37,431 bases of DNA from Parvibaculum sp. GTDB lineage: Bacteria > Pseudomonadota > Alphaproteobacteria > Parvibaculales > Parvibaculaceae. The stretch is from NCBI GenBank assembly GCA_019635955.1, contig JAHBYL010000028.1, positions 1-37,431 of the forward strand. Direction: 5' to 3'. The translations under genes were made by a program, and so were the position numbers. The stretch's first letter is position 1. Each line of letters starts with the position of its first letter. Under the pieces are notes generated by a model. That model had not been told where the DNA came from. It worked only from the letters and a program-made list of their open reading frames with translations, and made no database searches. Positions 1-7,758 of this stretch are shown here, piece by piece.

Positions 1-1
1 G

Positions 2-982
2 GAAGACCCGGCGAAGAACTTCTTCCCTTCCACGGGCAGGCTCTCTCGGCTGCGCGTGCCCGCGAACATGCCGCATGTCCGCACGGATATGGGGGTGCGC
101 GAGGGCGACGAAGTCACGATGTTCTACGATCCGATGATCGGCAAGATCATCGCGCATGGCGAGACGCGACTACAGGCGCTCAGGACGCTGAAGCAGTTCC
201 TGACGGGCATGGAAGTGGCGGGGCCGAGGACCAATCTCGGTTTCCTCATCAATGCGGTGGGGCATGACGCGTTTCTGAAAGGCGATATCGATACGGGCTT
301 CATCGACAGGCACCTCGCCGAACTCGTGCCTGCGGGCGGCGCATCGCCGCGCGTGCTGGCGCTGGGCGCGGCGGCGCATCTGCTGATGCGCGGCGTCGAG
401 CGGCAGAAGGCGCAAGCGGCGGGCGCCGAGCCCCATTCGCCCTGGGCGGCGAATGATGGCTGGGTGCCGGGCGGGCGGCGTAGCGAGATATTGAAGTTCA
501 ATGTTTCCGGCGAGGAAGCCGCGCTGACGGCGACGCCGGAGGGAGAGGGATGGCGCATCGCCGGAGCGGGCGAGGACAGCATTGGCATTGTGGCGTCTCT
601 CGGTACTGACGGCGCGCTGACGGCCACGGTGGACGGCGTGCGCGTGACGGCGTCCTGCGTCACGAAGGGATCGGGTTTCATCCTGATCCATGAGGGCATC
701 GCGACCGAGTTCGGCATGGCCGATCCGCTTGACGTCGATGTGGCCTCGGACGCGGATGCCGGTGCGCTGAAATCGCCCATGCCGGGCAAGATCGTGCAGG
801 TGCTGGCGGAACCGGGCGCGAAGGTGCGGAAGGGCGCGCCGCTCGTCGTGATGGAAGCGATGAAGATGGAACAAACGCTTGCCGCCGGCATGGACACGGT
901 GATCGCGTCGGTCCATGTTGGCGTCGGCGACCAGGTGGAAGCGGGCGCAGTGCTCGTTTCCTTCGAAGAGGCAAAGGATTGA
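2..982 (+). CDS. Biotin-dependent acyl-CoA carboxylase alpha subunit, 3' part (BC C-terminus plus BCCP)
   Basis: Partial gene: the frame is open from the window edge, so the biotin carboxylase ATP-grasp core lies upstream. What remains is the C-terminal part of the biotin carboxylase domain (motif GVREGDEVTMFYDPMIGK and a following GPRTNLGFL), a variable linker, and a C-terminal biotinyl carrier domain of about 75 residues with the biotin site EAMKM. The biotin-accepting lysine lies 38 residues from the end, the usual spacing. Such subunits carboxylate biotin with ATP and bicarbonate and pass CO2 to a separate carboxyltransferase beta subunit. The linker (SPWAANDGW and nearby) resembles 3-methylcrotonyl-CoA carboxylase alpha more than propionyl-CoA carboxylase, suggesting leucine or isoprenoid acid breakdown, but geranyl- or acetyl/propionyl-CoA carboxylase cannot be excluded. 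The stop overlaps the TTG start of the next gene (TTGA). Confidence 0.9.
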   Translation, partial: EDPAKNFFPSTGRLSRLRVPANMPHVRTDMGVREGDEVTMFYDPMIGKIIAHGETRLQALRTLKQFLTGMEVAGPRTNLGFLINAVGHDAFLKGDIDTGFIDRHLAELVPAGGASPRVLALGAAAHLLMRGVERQKAQAAGAEPHSPWAANDGWVPGGRRSEILKFNVSGEEAALTATPEGEGWRIAGAGEDSIGIVASLGTDGALTATVDGVRVTASCVTKGSGFILIHEGIATEFGMADPLDVDVASDADAGALKSPMPGKIVQVLAEPGAKVRKGAPLVVMEAMKMEQTLAAGMDTVIASVHVGVGDQVEAGAVLVSFEEAKD

Positions 983-1413
983 CGGTCCATCTGGTAAAGC
1001 TTTGCGTTGGCGCAGACGACATCGCCGATCTGGCGAACTGGCAAGCCGAGCGCCTTGCCGAGAAGAAGCGCCTGAAGCAGCCGCAGGTGCTGGCCCATGT
1101 GACGCGCATGACGCCAAAGCGGGCGGATGATCTGCTCGCGGGCGGCTCGCTCTACTGGGTGATGAAGGGCGTCATCCGCTGCCGCCAGAAGCTTATCGGC
1201 ATCGAACCCTTCACGGATGGCGAGGGCATCGGCCGTTGCCGCCTTCTGCTTGACAAGGCGATCGTTGCCACGCGGCGTCAGGAGCGCAGGCCCTTTCAGG
1301 GCTGGCGCTATCTCGACGCGAAGGATGCGCCCGCCGACGTGAAGAAGGGCGAGGCGGATGAGGACATGCCCGACGAAATGCGCCGCGAGCTCGAAGAGCT
1401 GGGGCTTCTCTGA
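979..1413 (+). CDS. DUF1489 family protein
   Basis: 144-residue soluble protein beginning MTVHLVKLCVG with an inner stretch SLYWVMKGVIRCRQ. I recognise this as DUF1489, a family of unknown function known mainly from alphaproteobacteria. There is no signal peptide or membrane segment; the C-terminus is acidic (EMRRELEELGLL). The start is a TTG whose last two bases form part of the preceding TGA stop, with GAAGAGG about 8 nt upstream, so translation is probably coupled to the carboxylase gene. That coupling puts it in the same operon, but I see nothing in the protein that states a role in carboxylation. Confidence 0.82.
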   Translation: MTVHLVKLCVGADDIADLANWQAERLAEKKRLKQPQVLAHVTRMTPKRADDLLAGGSLYWVMKGVIRCRQKLIGIEPFTDGEGIGRCRLLLDKAIVATRRQERRPFQGWRYLDAKDAPADVKKGEADEDMPDEMRRELEELGLL

Positions 1414-1481
1414 CGCCCGCCCGAAAGTGCGGGTGACAGGCGCGGCAGGATGTGCTGCGCTTGCTGAAAACGGGAGGGCTC

Positions 1482-2375
1482 ATGCGCCGCGATATCGAAT
1501 TCAAGACCGAAGACGGGGTGACGCTGCGCGGATGGTTCTATCCCGCGAAGGGCGTAACGGGGCCAGCGCCTGCCATCGTCATGGCGCACGGCTTTTCCGC
1601 CGTGAAGGAAATGTATCTCGGCGATTTCGCGGGCTTCTTCGCCGAAGCCGGTATCGGCGTCCTCGTTTATGACCACCGCAATCTCGGCGACAGCGATGGC
1701 GCACCGCGCGGCCATATCGATCCGCGCCAGCAGATCGACGGCTACCGAGATGCGATCACTCATGTTCAATCCATGTCCGAGGTCGATCCCACCCGTATCG
1801 GCATTTGGGGGTCGAGCTATTCGGGCGCGCATGTGCTGGTCGTGGCGGCGGTCGACCGGCGCGTGAAATGCGTCGTGTCGCAGGTGCCGCTGGTCGCGGG
1901 GCTTGAGACGGCGCGGCGGCTCATTCGCGGCGATCACTGGAAGGGGCTTCGCGCGGGCTTCGAGGCGGACCGTGCGGCGCGGATGCGCGGCGAGCCTGGC
2001 GCGCGGATTCCCGTGGCGGCGCCGGAGGGTGAGCCGGCCGCCTTACCCACGGCGGATACCTATGAGTTCTTCACCGAATTCACGCGGTCGAATTCAACGA
2101 AATGGGAAAACGAGGTGACGGTTCATTCCGTCGAGCTTTTCACGGAATATGAGCCGGGCGTTCATGTGCCGCGCATTTCGCCGACGCCCTTGCTCATGGT
2201 GGCGGCGCTCGAAGATCATCTCACGCCTTACGACATGACGGCTGCCGCCTATGAGACGGCGCTGGAACCCAAGAAATTCCTGGCGCTGCCTTGCGGGCAT
2301 TTCCAGGCCTATACGGGCGACATGTTCAAGATGTCGGCGCCGGTGCAGCGCGACTGGTTCAAGGCCCATCTCTGA
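1482..2375 (+). CDS. Alpha/beta hydrolase, S15/dienelactone-hydrolase-like
   Basis: About 297 residues from the ATG at 1482 (MRRDIEFKTEDGV), which has GGGAGG a few bases upstream; an in-frame GTG at 1452 adds ten residues but lacks a ribosome site. The fold is visible: an early strand pair, an oxyanion-region HGF (MAHGFSAVKEMYL), a nucleophile elbow WGSSYSGAH of the GxSYxG type seen in S15 peptidases and CocE-like esterases, a late acidic residue (AALEDHLTP) and the histidine (LPCGHFQAY). Together they give a plausible Ser-Asp-His triad. No signal peptide, so cytoplasmic. Substrate unknown; an ester or peptide hydrolase is as far as the sequence supports. It converges on panC with a 6-nt gap. 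Confidence 0.82.
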   Translation: MRRDIEFKTEDGVTLRGWFYPAKGVTGPAPAIVMAHGFSAVKEMYLGDFAGFFAEAGIGVLVYDHRNLGDSDGAPRGHIDPRQQIDGYRDAITHVQSMSEVDPTRIGIWGSSYSGAHVLVVAAVDRRVKCVVSQVPLVAGLETARRLIRGDHWKGLRAGFEADRAARMRGEPGARIPVAAPEGEPAALPTADTYEFFTEFTRSNSTKWENEVTVHSVELFTEYEPGVHVPRISPTPLLMVAALEDHLTPYDMTAAAYETALEPKKFLALPCGHFQAYTGDMFKMSAPVQRDWFKAHL

Positions 2376-2381
2376 GCCGGG

Positions 2382-3248
2382 TCAGACCGGCATGTTGTCG
2401 ATGAGGCGGGTCTTGCCGATCTTCGCGGCGACGAGGATGCGGGCGGGGCTTGTGGGTCTGTCATCGGCAAAGGCGGCGAGCGAGGCCGCGTCGCGGATTT
2501 CCAGATAGTCGAGCTTGTCGAAGCCGAGCGCGAGGATGCGTCTGGCGCCTTCCGCCGTCGCATCCGAAATCCTTGCGCCGTTCGCAACACTTGCCGCCGT
2601 CTCGCGCAGGATCACGTTGAGCTGGCCTGCGGCTTTGCGCTCGTCGGCCGAGAGGTAGACGTTGCGCGACGACATGGCGAGGCCGTCCGCCTCGCGCATG
2701 ATGTCGCCGCCGAGGATTTCGGCGGGAATGTCGAGGTCTTCCACCATGCGGCGGATCACCATGAGCTGCTGCCAGTCCTTTTCGCCGAAGATCGCCACGT
2801 CCGGCATGGCGCGCAAGATGAGCTTCGCCACGACGGTGGCAACTCCCGCGAAATGCGTCGGCCGGAATGTGCCTTCGAGCGGTTCGGTGACGCCGGTGAG
2901 CGAGACGGTGGTGGAGAAGCCTTGCGGATACATATCCGCTGCGTCGGGCGCGAAGATGAGATGCGCCTTACCCTCGAGGCGCTCGGCGTCGGCTGCTTCG
3001 GTGCGGGGGTAAGCCGAGAAATCCTCATGCGGGGCGAATTGCGTCGGGTTCACGAAGATCGAGACGATGACGCGGTCGGCCTTTTCGCGGCCGAGATCGA
3101 CGAGGGAGAGGTGGCCCTCGTGCAGCGCGCCCATCGTGGGCACCAGCGCGACGGTGAGGCCTTCGCGGCGCCACCCGGCAACGGCCTCGCGCAGTGCGGC
3201 GGCGCTGCGGGCGACGGGAATGGCATAGCTTGTCGTGTCGAGCGGCAT
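2382..3248 (-). CDS. panC: Pantothenate synthetase (pantoate--beta-alanine ligase)
   Basis: Condenses pantoate and beta-alanine with ATP to form pantothenate, the last step of vitamin B5 synthesis for coenzyme A. The 288-residue length is normal. The nucleotide-binding signature PTMGALHEGH is at about residues 37-46, followed by IFVNPTQF (about 65-71), GEKDWQQL around 150, and the KMSKS-like loop MSSRNVYLS near 190. No panB or panD is present in the window, so the gene stands apart from the rest of the pathway. It is divergent from the small secreted protein gene at 3345, with about 96 nt between the starts. Confidence 0.97.
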   Translation of the reverse strand: MPLDTTSYAIPVARSAAALREAVAGWRREGLTVALVPTMGALHEGHLSLVDLGREKADRVIVSIFVNPTQFAPHEDFSAYPRTEAADAERLEGKAHLIFAPDAADMYPQGFSTTVSLTGVTEPLEGTFRPTHFAGVATVVAKLILRAMPDVAIFGEKDWQQLMVIRRMVEDLDIPAEILGGDIMREADGLAMSSRNVYLSADERKAAGQLNVILRETAASVANGARISDATAEGARRILALGFDKLDYLEIRDAASLAAFADDRPTSPARILVAAKIGKTRLIDNMPV

Positions 3249-3309
3249 CGGAATCTCCCCGGAAAATCGCGCGGAAGATAGCGGCAGGGGGGCTCGAACT
3301 CAATCAGCC

Positions 3310-3338
3310 TCGAAAATCCGCCCGTCAGTCCCTATATC
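3310..3338 (+). promoter_or_regulatory. Candidate sigma-70 promoter placing the transcript start on the ATG
   Basis: TCGAAA (3310-3315), a 17-nt spacer and TATATC (3333-3338) form a fair sigma-70-type promoter. The ATG of the secreted protein begins only 7 nt after the -10 box, where transcription would be expected to start, and no Shine-Dalgarno sequence is visible before it. Seen: boxes and spacing. Inferred: promoter activity and a leaderless message. Confidence 0.4.
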
Positions 3339-3344
3339 ACTGTC

Positions 3345-3644
3345 ATGAAAACCATTGCGGCCATCACTGCACTTGCCCTTCTTCTCCCCGCCGCCGCGCT
3401 GGCGCAGGAGGACCGGCCGACATCCCTGAAAATTCCCGAGCTTCGCGTCCAGGAAAATGCCTCGCCCAAGGTCGAACAGCGGCGGAGCTTCGTGCCCGGC
3501 CATGCCGGCGAAAATGGCGTCTGGGTCCGTCCGCAATACAGGGAAGGCGGGTCGCCGCCTCTCGGGCCCGATGGACGGCCGCGCGGCTACCGGCCCGGCG
3601 GATATGATTCCGGCGGGGCTTGGCAGCCGGGCGGGCCGAACTGA
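3345..3644 (+). CDS. Small secreted Pro/Gly-rich protein, function unknown
   Basis: 99 residues with a clear Sec signal peptide (MKTIAAITALALLLPAAALA, cleavage likely before QED). The mature part of about 79 residues is polar and rich in Pro, Gly and Arg, with the end GGYDSGGAWQPGGPN; no domain is recognised and no cysteine is present. It is probably a periplasmic, possibly unstructured protein. The start has no ribosome binding site. The gene ends head-on against the alcohol dehydrogenase gene with no spacer: the two stops share the hexamer TGATCA. The signal peptide argues that it is a real gene; function unknown. Confidence 0.65.
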   Translation: MKTIAAITALALLLPAAALAQEDRPTSLKIPELRVQENASPKVEQRRSFVPGHAGENGVWVRPQYREGGSPPLGPDGRPRGYRPGGYDSGGAWQPGGPN

Positions 3645-4823
3645 TCAGGCGAGCTTGCCTTCGATCGCCTTCGCGTAGAGCGTCTCGTATTCGCCGCGCG
3701 TCATGGGCAGCGGATTGCCGCCGGTGCAGGGGTCTTCGAGCGCCATGGGTGCCGCTTCCGGGATGACATCGGTGTCGACGCCGATCTCTTTCAGCGTGTG
3801 GGGAATGCCCACTTCCTCGCGGAGTGCGAGAACCCAATCGACAAAGCCCGAGAAGCTCTGGTCCTTGAGGCCGAGATAGCGCGCGGCGGCGGTCAGCTTT
3901 TCCTCGACCGCCTTCTTGTTGTGGACGAGCACATAAGGCATCACCACGGCATTGGTGAGGCCGTGATGCGTGCCGCGCAGCGAGGAACAGGGATGGCTCA
4001 TCGCATGCATGGAGCCGAGGCCCTTCTGGAAGGCGGTCGCGCCCATGGAGGAGGCGGCCATCATGAAGGCGCGGGCATCGACATTGCTGCCGCGCTTCGT
4101 CGCTTCGGGCAGCCATTCCTTGCAGAGCCGCATGCCTTCCAGCGCAACGCCCTGCGCCAGCGGGTGCCAGAAGGGCGAGCAGAAGGCTTCGAGGCTGTGG
4201 GACAGCGCGTCCATGCCCGTCGCCGCCGTGATATGGGGCGGCAGGCCGATGGTGAGTTCGGGATCGGCGATCACATCGACCGGCATCATCTTGGGGTGGA
4301 AGATGATCTTCTTGGTGTGGTCGCTCTCATCGGTGATGACGGCGGCGCGGCCGACTTCTGAGCCCGTGCCTGCCGTGGTCGGCACGGCGATGACGGGGGC
4401 GATGCCTTTCGGGTCGGCGCGCGTCCACCAGTCCTCGCGGTCTTCATAGTCCCACATGGGCCGCGTCTGGCCGGACATGAAGGCAATCGCCTTGCCCGCA
4501 TCCATGGCGCTGCCGCCGCCGAAGACGATCACGCCGTCATGCTTGCCGCGCGCGAAGGCCTTCAGGCCCAGCTCCACATCGGCGCCGACGGGGTTCGGGT
4601 GGACATCCGCGAAGATCGCGGCGGCGAGGCCGTTCTTTTCGAGAAGCGCCAGCGCTTCGGCGATCATCGGCAGGGGCTTCAGCCCCGGATCGGTGACGAG
4701 GAGCGGACGCTCGATGCCCGCCGCGCCGCAGGCCTCGGCGAGTTCCTTGATGCGGCCCGCGCCGAAGCGGATCTTGGTCGGAAAGTTCCAGTTGCCGGTG
4801 ACGCTCGGATAATTGTCGATCAT
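3645..4823 (-). CDS. Iron-containing (group III) alcohol dehydrogenase
   Basis: 392 residues, normal for the family, which oxidises alcohols to aldehydes (or the reverse) with NAD(P) and a divalent metal, usually Fe2+. The dinucleotide-binding motif FGGGSAMDAGKAIA lies near residue 100, followed by PTTAGTGSEV. The metal ligands can be placed in order: Asp in ADPELTIGLPP, His in MDALSHSLEAF, His in SMHAMSHPCS, and His in GTHHGLTNA. It is the last gene of a three-gene operon; its ATG overlaps the stop of the aldehyde dehydrogenase (ATGA). Next to an aldehyde dehydrogenase and a gamma-glutamyl ligase, a likely job is oxidising a gamma-glutamylated amino alcohol to the aldehyde (inference). No Rossmann-type zinc alcohol dehydrogenase signature is present. 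Confidence 0.92.
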   Translation of the reverse strand: MIDNYPSVTGNWNFPTKIRFGAGRIKELAEACGAAGIERPLLVTDPGLKPLPMIAEALALLEKNGLAAAIFADVHPNPVGADVELGLKAFARGKHDGVIVFGGGSAMDAGKAIAFMSGQTRPMWDYEDREDWWTRADPKGIAPVIAVPTTAGTGSEVGRAAVITDESDHTKKIIFHPKMMPVDVIADPELTIGLPPHITAATGMDALSHSLEAFCSPFWHPLAQGVALEGMRLCKEWLPEATKRGSNVDARAFMMAASSMGATAFQKGLGSMHAMSHPCSSLRGTHHGLTNAVVMPYVLVHNKKAVEEKLTAAARYLGLKDQSFSGFVDWVLALREEVGIPHTLKEIGVDTDVIPEAAPMALEDPCTGGNPLPMTRGEYETLYAKAIEGKLA

Positions 4824-6214
4824 TTTGTCTTGGTTCTCAGGTGATAGCTCTTCGGCCGGGTGAGGTGTTCATAGCCGACGCGGGAGAGCGTTGCGCCGCG
4901 GCCGGTATCCTTGACGCCGGTCCAGGCAAGGGCAGGGTCGAGATAGTCGCAGCGGTTGAGGAAGAAGGTGCCGGTGTCGATCTGCTCGCCGATCTTCTCG
5001 CCCGCCTCTTCGTCTTCCGTCCAGACGGAAGCGGTGAGGCCGAGCGTGCTGTCGTTCATGAGGCCGATGGCTTCCTCGTCCGAGGTCACCTTCATGATGC
5101 CGATGACGGGACCGAACGTTTCCTCCCGCATCACATCCATCTGGTGGTTTACATCGACAAGCACTTCGGGGCCCAGATAGGGCGTGCCCGCCTTCGAGGC
5201 GGGGAAATGCGCCTCGCCGATCAGCGCCTTCGCGCCGGCGCGCTTTGCCTGTTCGATCTGGCCGCGCACGAATGTCGCGGCGGAGGCGCGCACCATCGGG
5301 CCGATGGTCGTGTCCGGGTCGAGCGGGCTGCCGAGCTTGTATTTCTTCGCGAGGTCCACGAAGCCCTCCACGAAATCGTCATAGACGTCCGCATGGACAT
5401 AGAGCCGTTCCTTGCCGCAGCAGGACTGGCCGGAATTGAAGTAAGCGCCGTCCACCAGGTTCTCGATGGCGAAGGGGAGGTTGGCGTCGGCGCGGACATA
5501 GGCCGGGTCCTTGCCGCCGAGTTCGAGGCCGATATCGATGAAGCGGTCGACAGCGGCGCGCACCACTGCATGGCCGCCCGCGACCGAGCCTGTGAAGACG
5601 ACGTGATCGACGCGCTTGTCGCCGATCGTGCGTTCCGTCATGTCGTGGCTCATATGGATGATCTGGAAGAGCCCGTCCGGCGCGCCGGCTTTTTCGAAGG
5701 CCGCGGCGAAGCGTTCGGCGCAGAGCGGCGTCTGGCCCGAATGTTTCAGGATCACGGCGTTGCCCGCCATGATCGCCGGCACGACGGAGTTCACCGCGAT
5801 CAGATAGGGATAGTTCCAGGCGGCGATGGCGAGCACGACGCCCAGCGGCTCGCGGCGCACCCAGCGGCGGAAGCCTTCCCTCGGTCCCGCGTCGATATCG
5901 GCAAGCGCCTCTTCGGCGATCGAGACCATGTAGCGGGCCCGTTCCTCGAAGCCGCGCAATTCGCCCGCGCCATAGGCAATGGGGCGGCCCATCTGCCAGG
6001 CGAGTTCCGGCACGATCTCGTCCTTCATGCCGAGGAAAGCCTCGACGAAGCGCAGGCAGAGCGAGGCGCGTTCGGCCACGGGCACGAGCTTCCAGGCGGC
6101 CTGCGCCGCCTTGGCGGAGGCCAGCGTGCCGTCGACCTCGGCCCAGCTTGCGAGCGGGCGCTCGGCATAGACGCTCCCGTCGACCGGCGATATGACTTTC
6201 AGGACCTCGCTCAT
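4820..6214 (-). CDS. NAD(P)-dependent aldehyde dehydrogenase
   Basis: 464 residues, slightly short for the superfamily but complete. Catalytic residues are present: Asn134 in AAWNYPY, the general base Glu231 in LELGGKD, and the nucleophile Cys265 in NSGQSCC. The second cysteine directly after the nucleophile is unusual but not unique. Near the C-terminus, REETFGPV is the standard late motif. It oxidises an aldehyde to the carboxylate in the cytoplasm. Overlapping start/stop ATGA junctions on both sides couple it to the gamma-glutamyl ligase upstream and the alcohol dehydrogenase downstream, so its substrate is probably a gamma-glutamyl aminoaldehyde (inference, by analogy to PuuC of E. coli). 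No signal peptide. Confidence 0.93.
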   Translation of the reverse strand: MSEVLKVISPVDGSVYAERPLASWAEVDGTLASAKAAQAAWKLVPVAERASLCLRFVEAFLGMKDEIVPELAWQMGRPIAYGAGELRGFEERARYMVSIAEEALADIDAGPREGFRRWVRREPLGVVLAIAAWNYPYLIAVNSVVPAIMAGNAVILKHSGQTPLCAERFAAAFEKAGAPDGLFQIIHMSHDMTERTIGDKRVDHVVFTGSVAGGHAVVRAAVDRFIDIGLELGGKDPAYVRADANLPFAIENLVDGAYFNSGQSCCGKERLYVHADVYDDFVEGFVDLAKKYKLGSPLDPDTTIGPMVRASAATFVRGQIEQAKRAGAKALIGEAHFPASKAGTPYLGPEVLVDVNHQMDVMREETFGPVIGIMKVTSDEEAIGLMNDSTLGLTASVWTEDEEAGEKIGEQIDTGTFFLNRCDYLDPALAWTGVKDTGRGATLSRVGYEHLTRPKSYHLRTKTK

Positions 6215-7578
6215 CCGCGTTCAAAGCCTCTCATCAATTCCCAATCCGTGATCCGGCGCTCATACTCGTGCTGCTCCCAGCGGCCGGTATGCAGATAGTG
6301 TTCGACGACATCGTCGCCGAGCGCGGCGCGCAACGTATCCGATTTTTCAAGTTCCGTAAGTGCGGCATGAAGGCTCTTCGGCAGCGAGGGAATGCCCGCC
6401 GTGCCATAGGCGTCGCCGGTGAATTCCGGTTCGAGCTTCAGCTTGTTTTCCACGCCTTCGATGCCCGCGGCGAGCAGCGCCGCATAGGCGAGATAGGGGT
6501 TCAGGTCGGCCCCGCCAACGCGGCATTCGATGCGCAGGCTCTTGCCCGTGCCGCACATGCGGAAGCCCGCGGTGCGGTTGTCATTCGACCAGACGATATT
6601 GGTCGGTGCAAAGGAGCCGTTCACGAAGCGCTTGTAGGAGTTCACCTGCGGTGCAAGGAAGTAAGCCATCTCGCGCGCATGGCGCAATTGCCCGGCGAGG
6701 AACTGCTGGCAGAGCTCCGACATGCCGTGGGGCGTCGCATCCTTGTCGAAGAAATGCGCGGATTTCGCCTTCTCGTCCCAGAGCGACATATGGATATGGC
6801 AGGAGGAGCCCGCAAGCTCGTAATTCCATTTCGCCATGAAGGTCACGGCCTTGCCGTGCAGCCATGCGATTTCCTTGATGCCGTTTTTCAGGATCGTATG
6901 CCGGTCCGCCATTTCCAGCGCTTCGGCATAGCGGACATTGATCTCTTCCTGGCCGGGCCCCCATTCGCCCTTCGAGTTCTCGACCGGTATGCCGGCTCCT
7001 TCGAGACCGTTGCGGATCGCCCGCATGATCCCTTCTTCCTTGCTCGTCGCGAAGATGTGGTAGTCCTCGATATACCAGTTCGGAGTCTTGAGATCGCGAT
7101 AGCGCTTCTCATGCGCGGACTCGAACGTCTCGTCGAAAAGATAGAATTCAAGCTCCGAGGCCATGAAGGCCTTCATCTTCATGGCGGCGATGCGCTTCAG
7201 CTGCTTCTTGAGCATGGAGCGCGGTGCGTGGGGCACGTCCTCGCCATGATGGTCCACTGTATCGCAGATGACGAGCGCGGTGCCGGGGAGCCAGGGAATG
7301 CGCCGAAGGGTCGCGAGGTCGGGCTTCAGCGCGAAGTCGCCATAGCCCTGCGCCCAGCTTGCGGCCTTGTAGCCCGGTACGGGTTCCATGTCCGTGTCGA
7401 CGGTCAGGAGATAGTTGCAGGCATGGGTCTCATGCACAGCCGTATCGAGGAAATAGGGCGCTGCCATACGCTTTCCGACCAGCCGGCCCTGCATGTCAGG
7501 CATGGCCATGACGACGGTGTCGATCTCGCCGCTGGTGACGAGGTCGGATAACTGGTCGAGCGTGAGCATGCCCTTCAT
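6211..7578 (-). CDS. Glutamine-synthetase-like gamma-glutamyl-amine ligase (PuuA type)
   Basis: 455 residues of the type I glutamine synthetase fold, but of the branch that includes gamma-glutamylputrescine synthetase (PuuA) rather than the housekeeping GlnA: there is no adenylylation tyrosine loop of the GlnA kind, and the N-terminus is short. Active-site elements seen: metal-binding Glu residues in ASELEFYLF, SCHIHMSLWD (metal-site His), NSYKRFVNGSFAPT, and the Arg-rich SNDNRTAGFR and RIECRVGGADLNPY. These enzymes use ATP to join glutamate to an amine. The gene leads a tight operon with aldehyde and iron alcohol dehydrogenases, which suggests amine or amino alcohol breakdown through gamma-glutamyl intermediates. 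AGGGGG lies about 10 nt before the ATG. No PuuD-like hydrolase, PuuB oxidase, transporter or regulator is next to it. Confidence 0.9.
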   Translation of the reverse strand: MKGMLTLDQLSDLVTSGEIDTVVMAMPDMQGRLVGKRMAAPYFLDTAVHETHACNYLLTVDTDMEPVPGYKAASWAQGYGDFALKPDLATLRRIPWLPGTALVICDTVDHHGEDVPHAPRSMLKKQLKRIAAMKMKAFMASELEFYLFDETFESAHEKRYRDLKTPNWYIEDYHIFATSKEEGIMRAIRNGLEGAGIPVENSKGEWGPGQEEINVRYAEALEMADRHTILKNGIKEIAWLHGKAVTFMAKWNYELAGSSCHIHMSLWDEKAKSAHFFDKDATPHGMSELCQQFLAGQLRHAREMAYFLAPQVNSYKRFVNGSFAPTNIVWSNDNRTAGFRMCGTGKSLRIECRVGGADLNPYLAYAALLAAGIEGVENKLKLEPEFTGDAYGTAGIPSLPKSLHAALTELEKSDTLRAALGDDVVEHYLHTGRWEQHEYERRITDWELMRGFERG

Positions 7579-7758
7579 TCGATAAGCCCCCTGGGTTGCC
7601 TGCTGAATTGTTCCATGAGTGTAGCCGCAGGGACGGGGGAGGCTGCAAGGGCTGTTACTGTTACAGGTGAGACCCCGGCTTCGGTTGACGCTGGCCGCCG
7701 CACAACCCAGACTCCGCGCGATTCGAGGGGGGCACTCTCAGTTGGGATTTCGGGGCAT

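Noticed and set aside
7615..7758. N-terminal extension of mipZ
   Set aside because: In-frame and open but unlike MipZ; the family begins just before the Walker A motif, so ATG 7759 was preferred.
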